Positions 25,621-33,859 of a stretch of DNA of 64,000 nucleotides are shown here, one piece after another. The stretch is from contig NZ_AP023189.1 in the NCBI RefSeq assembly GCF_012767755.2, positions 4,032,001 through 4,096,000 on the forward strand, given 5' to 3'. Origin of the DNA: Pseudomonas tohonis. Lineage in GTDB: Bacteria > Pseudomonadota > Gammaproteobacteria > Pseudomonadales > Pseudomonadaceae. Both the position numbers and the translations under genes were made by a program. Positions within the stretch are counted from its first letter, which is position 1; the number at the start of each line of letters is the position of its first letter. The notes beneath the pieces are model-generated. The model ran no database searches and was not told where the DNA came from. It saw nothing but the letters and a program-made list of their open reading frames with translations.

Positions 25621-28600
25621 TCAGAAATCCCGCTTGTAGAACAGGTCCAGGGAGCTGGCGAGGCCGCTGGCGGCTTCGATGTACAGGCGCTTGGTGAGTT
25701 CGTAGCGCAACGCGACGACGCTGGTGGGTTCGAGCACGCCGAGGCCGTAGCGGATGCTGAGGCGGTCGGTGAGCACGCCGGTGGCGCCGTCGTCGCCGAT
25801 CTGGAAGTCCTTGAGGCCGAGTTTCTGCGCCAGCTCCGAGGTCAGCGGCGCGCTGCCGGACAAGCCCAGCGCCAGTGCCGCCTGGCCCAGCGCGTTGCCG
25901 TCGCTGCCGCGCTCCAGCGGACGGCCCAGCACCAAGTAGGACAGCGCCTGCTCCTGGCTCATGGCCGGGGTGGAGAAGACCTGCGTGGTGGGCTCGTCGG
26001 CGCGGCCGTTGAGGCGGATGCCGGCGGTGACGTCACCGATCTTGCGCACCGCCTCGACGTCCAGGTAGGGCTGGTCCAGCGGCCCGGCGAACAGCAGCCG
26101 GGCCCGGCGCAGGTCGAGGCGCTGGCCATAGGCGCGGTAGCGGCCGTTCTTCAGGTTGAGCTCGCCGCGCCCGGCGAGATTGTCGCCCACCTTGAGGTGG
26201 CCGACGAGATCGGCGGTGAGGCCGAAGCCGCTGAAGGACAGGCGCTCCTGGCCCACCTCGACGTCGACGTCCATGGCCAGTTGCAGCGGCGCCTGCTCGT
26301 CCTCCTGCTCACCCACCAGGTGCGCGTCCGGCGAGACCTTGACCGCCTGGGGCGGCAGCTCGCGGATCTTGATCTGCCCCCGGGGCACCCGCACCTTGCC
26401 GGTCAGTGCCAGGCGCTGGTCGGCCATGCGCACGCGCAGGTCGGGGTCCACGTCCAGGTTGGCGTAGGGCTCGACCACCACCGGCAGCGCATTGCCGCGC
26501 ACCGCCAGGTCCATATCCAGGCCCTGGCTCCAGGCCAGGGTGCCGGAAAGGGTGCCGCGGCCCTTCTCGCCGCTGTGCCAGGCGCCGCTCAACTCCAGGC
26601 TTTCCCCGGCGATGCGGGCATCCAGGGTCAGGTCCTCGATGCGGGTCGGCAGGTCGCCGCCGGCCAGCTTGCCGCCGTGCAGGCGCACCTGGCCCAGCAC
26701 GTTGGGCGCCAGCAGGGTGCCGCCCAGGGTGCCGGCGCCGTCCAGCTGGCCTTCCAGTTCCTCGACGCCGGTGACGAAGGGGCGCAACACGGCGAGGTCC
26801 AGGCCCTCCAGGCGGAAGTCGCCGGACAGCGGCTTGCGCAGCGGGCGCGGGTCGATGCGCGCGTCGACCTGCAGGCGGCCGAGGCGCTCGCCCTGGAACA
26901 GCAGGCGGCTGTCGATGCCCTGGGGCCGCAGGGTGCTTTCCAGGCGCATGGCCTGGTAGGGGAAGTCGACCCATTTGCCGTCCCTGCCCTCCTCGCACAG
27001 GCGCAGCACGCCGTTGCTGGCATCCAGTTGCACGCGCCCGCTGGGGCCACGGGCCAGGAGTTCGAGCTGCAGGTCGCCGTCGAGGGTGCCGTGCCAGGCG
27101 AAGTCGTCCGGCAGCCATTCGGCCAGGCTGTCGAGGGGGAAATCGCGCAGGCGGTAGTCGAGCTTGGGCTCAGGGAGCAGGCGCTGGTCGCCGCCACAAA
27201 GACTGGCGGGGCCGGAGCGCCAGCAATGGGCGCCCAGCTCCAGGCGCCCATCGGCCAGGCGCTGCAGCTTCGCAGGCTGCTCCAGGCGCCAGTCCTGGCC
27301 GCCGCTTTGCAGCTCGCCCCGGCTCAGCCGGCCGCGCCAATCGCCTTGGTCCAGCACGCCGTCGAGGGCCAGTTGCAGGTCGAGCAAGGGGCCTTGCAGG
27401 CGGGTTTCCAGTTGCTGCCGTTGCCGGTCGCCCGAGGCCTTGAGGCTGAGGTCGCCCAGGGCCTTGTCGCCGGCCTGGAGCTGGCTGGCATCCAGTTGCA
27501 GGGTGCCGTTCTGCCGCGCATCCAGCCGCGCCTGCAGGGTCAGCTGGCGCAGGCGCTGGTCACGCATGCCGAGACGCTCGCCCTTGAGATCCAGTTGCCC
27601 CTGGGGCGCGTCGGCGCTGCCGGCCACCACCAGCTTGCCGGTGAGGCCGCCGAACAGGCCGGGCCAGAGCTGGCCGAGCCGACCCAGGGCGATGTCCAGC
27701 TGGCCATCCAGGCGCTGGTCGAGGCGGCCCTTGCCGTCGATGCGGTTGTCGCCCAGGCGGGCCTGCACCTGGCCCAGCTCCCAGCGCTGGCCCGCACCCT
27801 CGGCCACGGCCTTGAGCAGCGCCGGCTGGCCGCGCAACTGGCCCTTGAGGTCGAGGTCGGCCTTGAGTTCGAGCTGCTGGCGATAGCGCCCCTGGCTCGC
27901 CAGGGTGCCGGCCAGGCGCCCCGGCAGCTCGGCCAGCCAGTAGGCCGGGTCGAGGTCGTCGAGGGCAAGAGCGGTTTCCCAGTCGAGGCCATCGGCGAAA
28001 CCGAGTTGCAGGCGGCCCCGGGCCTTGCCCTGCCCGGCCTTCAGTTGCAGGTCGGGCAGCTCCACGCGGGCCAGGTCGCCCTGCAACGGGCTGGCCAGGC
28101 TGAAGTCGCCGGCCGGCCCCTTGAGCGCGGCGTCGATCTGGCCCTGGTAGCGGCCTTCGCTGAAGTGCACCTCGCCGTCCAGGCGCTGCAGGGCCACGGG
28201 CGGCTCCTGCTCCTGGGGGTAGAGGCGCGGCCAGGGGAAGTCGCGCCAGGCCAGTTGCGCGTCGATGGCCAGGGCCTGCTGCCAGTCGATGCGCCCCTGC
28301 ACTTGCACGCTCTGTTCGGCGGTGGCGCTGAGCAGCAGGCGCTGGACTTCGGCCCCGGCGGCGGTGACCTTGCCGGCGAGATCGAGGGCGACATCACCGC
28401 CCTGCCCCGGCAGGTTGGCGTGGCCCTGCACGGCGTAGCCCTGTTGCAGGTCACCCTTGGCGTCCAGCTCGATGCGCTGCAGGACCAGGGTGTCCGGCAG
28501 CTCGGCCTGGGCCTTGAAGGCGGCGGCCCTGATGCGCGCGCTGGCAGGCAGGTGCGGCGCCAGGGGCTGCAACTGGCCGTCGAGGGTGGCGGCCAGGTAG

Positions 28601-29268
28601 CCGCTGCTGGTCGCATGGGCCACGAGGGTGCCCTGCAGGTCGCCTTTCGCCTCCAGGGCCAGGGACCAGGGCTGGCCGTCGACGGCGGGCAATTGCAGGC
28701 TGCCGCTGGCCTCGAGCGGCCAGCCGTCGCGAGGTTGCAGGGTGCCCTCGAGCGCCAGGGCGAGATCACCGAGGCGCAGGCCGGCTTCCTCTATATGCAG
28801 GCCGTCGGCCAGCCACTGGGCACGCAGGTGCAGGCCGCTGAGCTGCTCGCTGCCGTCCAGCTCGAAGCGCTGCACGCGCACCTCGCCCAGGCGGATCGCC
28901 AGGGGCAGGTCCAGGGCCGGCAGTTGCAGTGGCTCGTCGGAAGGCTCGCCGCCCGGGGCCAGGCTCAGGGCCACGTCGTCGGCCGCAAGCGTGTCGATGC
29001 ACAGGGTCAGCTGGAGCAGGCACCCAGGCGACCACTCCAGTACCGGGGCCGTGATCGACAGGCTGTCACCGTCCTGCTGCCAGGCCAGGTGCTCGGCGCT
29101 CCAGCGCCCACCGAGCGTACCGCTGAAGCCCTCCACGGTGAGGCCCGGCACCCGCGCCAGCAGCCAGCGGCCGCCGGCTTCGCTTAACAGCAGCGCAGCG
29201 ACGCCCGCCAGCGACAGGGCGAGAGCGCCGGCCACCGCGAGCAGGCCGAGCCTGAAGCCGCGCCTCAC
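25621..29268 (-). CDS. tamB: TamB, inner-membrane-anchored bridge of the TAM complex
   Basis: The 1215-residue AsmA-like/TamB protein has an N-terminal TM anchor (about 8-30), a very long repetitive beta-rich region of the lipid-transfer groove type, and a C-terminal DUF490/TamB domain (about the last 350 residues) that ends in Phe. With TamA it spans the periplasm. It helps insert some outer-membrane proteins and has been implicated in phospholipid transport to the outer membrane. The start is GTG at 29268, which overlaps the tamA stop (GTGA), so translation is coupled. Length agrees with E. coli TamB (about 1259). The antisense strand is largely open only because of base composition. Confidence 0.95.
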   Translation of the reverse strand: MRRGFRLGLLAVAGALALSLAGVAALLLSEAGGRWLLARVPGLTVEGFSGTLGGRWSAEHLAWQQDGDSLSITAPVLEWSPGCLLQLTLCIDTLAADDVALSLAPGGEPSDEPLQLPALDLPLAIRLGEVRVQRFELDGSEQLSGLHLRAQWLADGLHIEEAGLRLGDLALALEGTLQPRDGWPLEASGSLQLPAVDGQPWSLALEAKGDLQGTLVAHATSSGYLAATLDGQLQPLAPHLPASARIRAAAFKAQAELPDTLVLQRIELDAKGDLQQGYAVQGHANLPGQGGDVALDLAGKVTAAGAEVQRLLLSATAEQSVQVQGRIDWQQALAIDAQLAWRDFPWPRLYPQEQEPPVALQRLDGEVHFSEGRYQGQIDAALKGPAGDFSLASPLQGDLARVELPDLQLKAGQGKARGRLQLGFADGLDWETALALDDLDPAYWLAELPGRLAGTLASQGRYRQQLELKADLDLKGQLRGQPALLKAVAEGAGQRWELGQVQARLGDNRIDGKGRLDQRLDGQLDIALGRLGQLWPGLFGGLTGKLVVAGSADAPQGQLDLKGERLGMRDQRLRQLTLQARLDARQNGTLQLDASQLQAGDKALGDLSLKASGDRQRQQLETRLQGPLLDLQLALDGVLDQGDWRGRLSRGELQSGGQDWRLEQPAKLQRLADGRLELGAHCWRSGPASLCGGDQRLLPEPKLDYRLRDFPLDSLAEWLPDDFAWHGTLDGDLQLELLARGPSGRVQLDASNGVLRLCEEGRDGKWVDFPYQAMRLESTLRPQGIDSRLLFQGERLGRLQVDARIDPRPLRKPLSGDFRLEGLDLAVLRPFVTGVEELEGQLDGAGTLGGTLLAPNVLGQVRLHGGKLAGGDLPTRIEDLTLDARIAGESLELSGAWHSGEKGRGTLSGTLAWSQGLDMDLAVRGNALPVVVEPYANLDVDPDLRVRMADQRLALTGKVRVPRGQIKIRELPPQAVKVSPDAHLVGEQEDEQAPLQLAMDVDVEVGQERLSFSGFGLTADLVGHLKVGDNLAGRGELNLKNGRYRAYGQRLDLRRARLLFAGPLDQPYLDVEAVRKIGDVTAGIRLNGRADEPTTQVFSTPAMSQEQALSYLVLGRPLERGSDGNALGQAALALGLSGSAPLTSELAQKLGLKDFQIGDDGATGVLTDRLSIRYGLGVLEPTSVVALRYELTKRLYIEAASGLASSLDLFYKRDF

Positions 29269-30995
29269 AGTTCGGGCCCCATGGAGAAGTGGATGCGGAA
29301 GCCGCCGGGGTCGTCCAGCGCCTTGGCCAGGTCGAGGCGGATCGGCCCCACCGGCGATACCCAGCGCACGCCGATGCCGGCACCGGTCTTCATCGCCGCG
29401 TTGAGCGAGTCCATGGCGTTGCCCCGGTCGACGAAGGCGGCGATGCGCCAGCGCTCGGCCACCGGGTACTGGTACTCGGCGCTGCCCACCATCAGGTAGC
29501 GGCCGCCGACCTTGTTGCCCTGGCGGTCTTCGGGGGAGAGGGTCTGGTAGTCGTAGCCGCGTACGCTCTGGTCGCCGCCGGCGAAGAAGCGCAGCGAGGG
29601 CGGGATGGCGCCGAAGTCGGTGGTGGCGATGCCGCCGAGCTGCACCCGCGCCAGCACCCGGTGCCCGCCGGGCAGGGTGTAGAGCCCCTTGGCCAGGGCG
29701 CTGGCGTAGGTCATGTCGGCATCGGAAAGGATGCCTTCCTTGGCCGCGCGCAGGTCCGCCTGGAGGTGGTAGCCCTGGCTGGGGTCGAGGCGGTTGTCGC
29801 TGCGGGTGACGCTGTAGCCGATGCCGGGAATGAGGAAGCTGCTGCGCCCATCCGGGCTGCCGTCGCCGAAGTCGTAGCTCTCCTGCTCCCAGCGCAGGGA
29901 GACGACGCGCTGCCAGTCGTCCGGCAGTTTCGATTGCCACTGGGTGCCGAGGGTGAAGCGGCGGCTCTCGACGTCGACCAGCTCCTCGCGCTGGAAGCCA
30001 CTGGTGAAACGCAGGCTGTCGGTCAGCGGCGGGTCGAGGGGGATTTCATACCAGGCGCCGACGTTCTGCCGCGCCGCGGACACTTCGGTCTCGGCACCCA
30101 GGCGATGGCCCTGGGGGTTGACCCAGTGGCGCGTCCAGTTGGCCCGCGCGCGTGGCCCGACGTCGGTGGAGAAACCGACGCCGAGCCCCATGGTGCGCGG
30201 CTTGACCGCACCGAGCTGGACCTTGACCGGTATCCGCCGGCCCTCCTCCGGGTCGGGCAGCGCGTCCACCCGCACCTCGTCGAAATAGCCGCTGGCCTGC
30301 AGGTTCTGGCTGAGCTTGGCCACCAGGTCGGCGTCATAGGGGGTGTCGGGGGGGAAGGGCACGAGTCGCGCCAACAGCTCTTCGTCGAAAGGCGTGTCGC
30401 CCTGGAAGCTGACCCGGCCCAGGTCGTAGCGCGGGCCACTGGCGTACACCAGCTCGATGTCGGCGACGCCGGCACGGGGATCGATATCGAGGCGCTGGGA
30501 CGTGAACGCGCCATCGAAGAAGCCATAGCGCAGGGCCTGGTTCTGGATGAGCTTCTTGGCGTCCTCGTAGGCGCCGTGGTTGAGCGGCTGACCAGGCTTC
30601 AGCGCCTTGCTCGCGGGCACGCGGAAGGCCTTGAGGGCACTGGCTTCCCCGTCGACGCGCACGTTCACGTTGCGCAGGCGCACCGGCTCGCCGGGCACGA
30701 CGTCCAGCTGCAGCCTGGGGTCGTCGCCCGGTAGTACGCGGCTGTCGATTTCCGCCTGGTAGTAACCCAGAGCCTGCACGGCCTGCCGTGCCTGCTCCTC
30801 GGCGGCACGGCGGTAGCGGCGCAGGGCGATTTCGTCACGGTCGCCGAGGCTGCCGATGAAGGCCTCGATATTGGCCTTCACCGCAGCATTGGCGGGGGTC
30901 ACCTTGACGTCCAGCGAGGCCTTGGCCAGCGCGGTCGAACAGAGGCACGACAATCCGAGCGCGAGCAGCCCACGCAATCCTTGGCACACATTCAT
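29265..30995 (-). CDS. tamA: TamA, Omp85-family outer-membrane protein of the TAM complex
   Basis: The 576 residues comprise a signal peptide (about 1-24, STALA-K), three POTRA domains (about 27-265) and a 16-strand Omp85 barrel ending at FSMGPEL. The barrel has the conserved VRGYDYQTLSPED region, corresponding to the VRGY/F loop motif that folds into the barrel. TamA works with TamB, encoded immediately downstream with a four-base overlap. The start at ATG 30995 is the first that gives a proper signal peptide; longer open frame upstream is read in the wrong frame of the GNAT gene. Confidence 0.95.
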   Translation of the reverse strand: MNVCQGLRGLLALGLSCLCSTALAKASLDVKVTPANAAVKANIEAFIGSLGDRDEIALRRYRRAAEEQARQAVQALGYYQAEIDSRVLPGDDPRLQLDVVPGEPVRLRNVNVRVDGEASALKAFRVPASKALKPGQPLNHGAYEDAKKLIQNQALRYGFFDGAFTSQRLDIDPRAGVADIELVYASGPRYDLGRVSFQGDTPFDEELLARLVPFPPDTPYDADLVAKLSQNLQASGYFDEVRVDALPDPEEGRRIPVKVQLGAVKPRTMGLGVGFSTDVGPRARANWTRHWVNPQGHRLGAETEVSAARQNVGAWYEIPLDPPLTDSLRFTSGFQREELVDVESRRFTLGTQWQSKLPDDWQRVVSLRWEQESYDFGDGSPDGRSSFLIPGIGYSVTRSDNRLDPSQGYHLQADLRAAKEGILSDADMTYASALAKGLYTLPGGHRVLARVQLGGIATTDFGAIPPSLRFFAGGDQSVRGYDYQTLSPEDRQGNKVGGRYLMVGSAEYQYPVAERWRIAAFVDRGNAMDSLNAAMKTGAGIGVRWVSPVGPIRLDLAKALDDPGGFRIHFSMGPEL

Positions 30996-31030
30996 GCGCG
31001 GGATGCTAGCACGGCTTGCCGGGAGTCTTC

Positions 31031-31684
31031 CTAGGCGTTCGCCTGCAGCGCCGGCGTCGGGTTGGGATGGAAGAACACGTGCTCCCGCACCGGTCCGAGA
31101 GCCACTTCGCCGATCTCCTCGTAGCCCTGGCGCTTGTAGAAGTCCAGGTAGCGCGCGTTGCCGGTATCGAGCACCACGCCCTGTGAGCCGGCGTCCTCGG
31201 CACACCAGTCGTGCAGCGCCTGCAGCAGCTTCTCGCCCAGGTGCTTGCCCTGGAACTGCGGGTGGATACCCAGCAGCGGCAGCACGTGGTAGGGCCCGGG
31301 CGGCAGGCAGGCGAGCACGGCGTCGTGGTACTCCAGGTAGCGCTTGGTGCAGCGGAAGCCGGTGGTCATCAGCATGCGCAGCCGCCAGCCCCAGCTTTCG
31401 GTGATGTCCAGCCGGCGCTGTGGCGGCGCGATCAGGGCGATGCCCACCAGGCGGTCCTCGATCAGCAGGCCGATGGCCGGCAGGTCCTCGAGGAAATGCT
31501 GCTGCACCAGCTCGCGCACCGTGGCACGCACGCGCTGGTCATAGCCGGCGCGCTCGGCCTCGAAGAGGTAGGCGAAGGTGGGTTCGTGGCGGTAGGCGTG
31601 GTAGAGCAGCGAGCGGGCCTCGCGGGCGTAGCCGCCGTCGAGCATGCGGACTTCGACCGGCGCGGTGGGAACGTATCCAGGCAT
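31031..31684 (-). CDS. GNAT-family N-acetyltransferase
   Basis: The 217-residue product has the GNAT core in its C-terminal half. PLLGIHPQFQGKHLGEKLL (about residues 135-153) is motif A, with a Q-G-K-H-L-G version of the acetyl-CoA pyrophosphate loop, followed by GVVLDTGNARYLDFYKRQGYE, the beta6/alpha4 region. The N-terminal half (Tyr-rich, LLYHAYRHEPTFAYLF) is the substrate side. Its target is unknown. A GAGGT ribosome site precedes the ATG at 31684. It ends 35 bases upstream of tamA on the same strand and could be co-transcribed with tamAB, and it is divergent from xthA. Confidence 0.85.
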   Translation of the reverse strand: MPGYVPTAPVEVRMLDGGYAREARSLLYHAYRHEPTFAYLFEAERAGYDQRVRATVRELVQQHFLEDLPAIGLLIEDRLVGIALIAPPQRRLDITESWGWRLRMLMTTGFRCTKRYLEYHDAVLACLPPGPYHVLPLLGIHPQFQGKHLGEKLLQALHDWCAEDAGSQGVVLDTGNARYLDFYKRQGYEEIGEVALGPVREHVFFHPNPTPALQANA

Positions 31685-31818
31685 TCACGGTGACCTCGTT
31701 TGTTATGTGGTTATCAGGCCCACAGGCAAGGTAGCACCGCCCCCAGAGCCTCGCCACACGGGTGGCAGGGCGTGCCGACGATGGGCTAGGATCGGCGTTT
31801 TTCCAGGGTGGCTCAGTC

Positions 31819-32631
31819 ATGAAGATCGTTTCTTTCAATATCAACGGCCTGCGTGCGCGTCCTCACCAGCTCGAAGCGCTGATCGCCAAGCACCAGCCGG
31901 ACGTGATCGGCCTGCAGGAAACCAAGGTCGCCGACGACCAGTTCCCCGAGGCGGACATCCGCAAGCTCGGCTACCACGTGCACTACCACGGCCAGAAGGG
32001 CCACTACGGCGTCGCCCTGCTCTCGCGCCAGGAGCCGCTGGCCTTGCACAAGGGCTTCCCCAACGACGGCGAGGATTCCCAGCGCCGCTTCATCTACGGC
32101 ACCTTCGCCGATGCCCAGGGCAACCCGGTGACGGTGATGAACGGCTACTTCCCCCAGGGCGAGAGCCGCGACCATCCGATCAAGTTCCCCGCCAAGCAGC
32201 GCTTCTACGCCGACCTGCAGGACCTGCTGCTGGGCCGTTTCCAGCCGGACCAGCCGCTGGTGGTGATGGGCGACATCAACATCTCGCCGGAAGACTGCGA
32301 CATCGGCATCGGTGAGGAGAACCGCAAGCGCTGGCTGAAGACCGGCAAGTGCAGCTTCCTCCCCGAGGAGCGCGAATGGCTGGCGACCCTCAAGAACTGG
32401 GGCCTGGTGGACAGCTTCCGCCACCTCCACCCCGAGGTGAACGACCGCTTCAGCTGGTTCGACTACCGCAGCCGCGGCTTCGAGGACGACCCCAAGCGCG
32501 GCCTGCGCATCGACGTTATCCTGGCCACCAGCCCGCTGCAGGCACGCATCAGGGACGCCGGCATCGACTACGAGCTGCGCGGCATGGAGAAACCCTCCGA
32601 CCACGCGCCGATCTGGCTGGAGCTGAGCTGA
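31819..32631 (+). CDS. xthA: Exonuclease III (AP endonuclease)
   Basis: The 270-residue EEP-fold nuclease begins [14 protein letters not shown], which fixes the start at ATG 31819. Catalytic landmarks are GLQETKV (metal-binding Glu), [24 protein letters not shown] (Asp/Asn), [23 protein letters not shown] (Asp) and the final [10 protein letters not shown] (catalytic Asp-His). The enzyme cuts DNA at abasic sites and removes 3' blocking groups during base excision repair; it is cytoplasmic. Length fits E. coli ExoIII (268). It stands alone. Confidence 0.96.
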   Translation: MKIVSFNINGLRARPHQLEALIAKHQPDVIGLQETKVADDQFPEADIRKLGYHVHYHGQKGHYGVALLSRQEPLALHKGFPNDGEDSQRRFIYGTFADAQGNPVTVMNGYFPQGESRDHPIKFPAKQRFYADLQDLLLGRFQPDQPLVVMGDINISPEDCDIGIGEENRKRWLKTGKCSFLPEEREWLATLKNWGLVDSFRHLHPEVNDRFSWFDYRSRGFEDDPKRGLRIDVILATSPLQARIRDAGIDYELRGMEKPSDHAPIWLELS

Positions 32632-32803
32632 TGGCGCTCCGCTCGCCATCGATCCTTCCCTCCCTTTTCCGCAATTGACGCCCCCGCCCGAGCCCCTAAC
32701 GGTGCCCCGCTGCCCGCCCTGGGCAGCCGGGATTGGCGTCCCGATCAGACTTGATAGGGCACTGAGCATGGCTCGGCGCCTGGCATGGCCGCACCCGTTA
32801 TAT

Positions 32804-32876
32804 GGGTGGACCGTGCAGGGCATCTTCCGATGCGCCGGTTCTCTTGTCCCGGAACGCCAACCTGTACGGTCCACCC
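32804..32876. other. Unassigned structured element: 16-bp inverted repeat enclosing inner hairpins
   Basis: GGGTGGACCGTGCAGG (32804-32819) pairs with CCTGTACGGTCCACCC (32861-32876) with one wobble. Inside lie GCATC-TTCC-GATGC (32820-32833, directly stacked) and CCGG...CCGG (32835-32852). As RNA this would be a three-way junction. It has neither the REP core nor the GGTGGAGGT hairpin, and lies in a 294-base gap, 50 bases before a small gene. I do not recognise the class. It could be a small RNA, a leader element or a transposon remnant. Confidence 0.6.
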
Positions 32877-32925
32877 ACCCTGATTGGCGTCAGGGCGTGG
32901 AATTCTGAAGAGACGGGAGTCAACC

Positions 32926-33165
32926 ATGACCATCACCACCTCGATTCCGCCCCACCTGAAAGGCGATCTGAGCTACCTGTCCCACCACGAAGCGGCCTAC
33001 GGTCGTCTGCGGGCACTGCTCGACATGCTCAGTTTCCTCGCGGCCATTCCTGATCACGGCACGCCTTCGACTAAGGTGTTGGCGGGCGCCTTCACCTGCC
33101 TGGAATACCTCGCCGAAGACGTCATCCGGCTCTACGATGCCGACCTGTACCAGCGCCGCCCCTAG
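32926..33165 (+). CDS. Small hypothetical protein (79 aa)
   Basis: The 79-residue protein MTITTSIPPHLKGDLSYLSHHEAA... is Leu/Ala-rich and mostly helical, with no signal or TM segment. An acidic C-terminal helix (LEYLAEDVIRLYDADLY) follows a Gly/Thr/Pro turn. GGGAGT 10 bases upstream serves as ribosome site, and a strong terminator closes the gene at 33201, which argues that it is real. I do not recognise the family. The structured element at 32804 lies in its likely leader. Confidence 0.7.
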   Translation: MTITTSIPPHLKGDLSYLSHHEAAYGRLRALLDMLSFLAAIPDHGTPSTKVLAGAFTCLEYLAEDVIRLYDADLYQRRP

Positions 33166-33193
33166 GCATGGGCGATAGCCCGGAAACGGAGGC

Positions 33194-33224
33194 AAAAAAA
33201 AGCCCATCTCGCGATGGGCTTTTT
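33194..33224. terminator. Bidirectional factor-independent terminator
   Basis: Perfect 8-bp stem AGCCCATC-TCGC-GATGGGCT (33201-33220) with seven A on one side and TTTT on the other, between the convergent genes at 32926 and 33565. Confidence 0.95.
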
Positions 33225-33238
33225 CAGTTGCGCCGCAC

Positions 33239-33565
33239 TCAGACCAGTTCGATCTTCGGCGTGGTGCCGAGGGTCATGATGTTCTCGATGGCCGCGTCCA
33301 GGGTCGGCTCGGAATCATAGAGGTGGCTTTCGAGGATCACCTCGCGCCCGGCCTTGAGGCGGAAATAGTTCTTGCCACCGGTGGCCATGCGGCGCTCGTA
33401 GCGATCCTCGTTGGCGCAATGGTTGCGGAACAGCGCGATGGCGTTCTCGGCGCTGTCCCGGCAGGGGTAGCGGCCGCTCTGCAGCACGACCTGCGCCTCC
33501 CGGGTCTTCAGGCGGAAGCGATATTCACCATTGCCATACTTCTTCAGCTCGAACCAACTAGCCAT
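33239..33565 (-). CDS. DUF1508 (YegP-like) protein, two tandem repeats
   Basis: The 108 residues contain two copies of the DUF1508 unit: MASWFELKKYGNGEYRFRLKT...VVLQSGRY...AENAIALFRNH, then GGKNYFRLKAGREVILESHLYDSEPTLDAAIENI. The unit is a small beta-beta-beta-alpha fold and E. coli YegP has the same two-repeat build. No biochemical function is established. A TAAGGAGTT ribosome site directly before the ATG at 33565 rules out the longer frame to 33748. The shared bidirectional terminator follows its stop. The 294-base gap up to the next gene shows no recognisable feature. Confidence 0.88.
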   Translation of the reverse strand: MASWFELKKYGNGEYRFRLKTREAQVVLQSGRYPCRDSAENAIALFRNHCANEDRYERRMATGGKNYFRLKAGREVILESHLYDSEPTLDAAIENIMTLGTTPKIELV

Positions 33566-33859
33566 TTCCAACTCCTTAGCTACGCGTGGATGCACCCCAA
33601 AAACGAGGCCTGGTGCCTGGCACGGGCGAGCGAGGGACGCTTGAGCTTCCTTGCCTGCCGCCCGGCCAGACAAAGTTGCGAACCATACCGAGGTCCCCGC
33701 GAGCGGTATGCCGGCCGAGCGGGGCATCCGGCGTAGGCCTTGGTCCATGCAGGGGCCGGAAAGGGCCCAGGGCAGAGCGCCCTGTCATATCTTCGTCACC
33801 TCGCTGACTTAATCTCGCGGCATTTCCCAGCCACCCCTAGCGATAAGGCCCGCCGCACG

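Noticed and set aside
25438..29187. Long plus-strand frame opposite tamB
   Set aside because: Composition shadow of tamB; Gln/Ala/Gly-rich without any recognisable domain.
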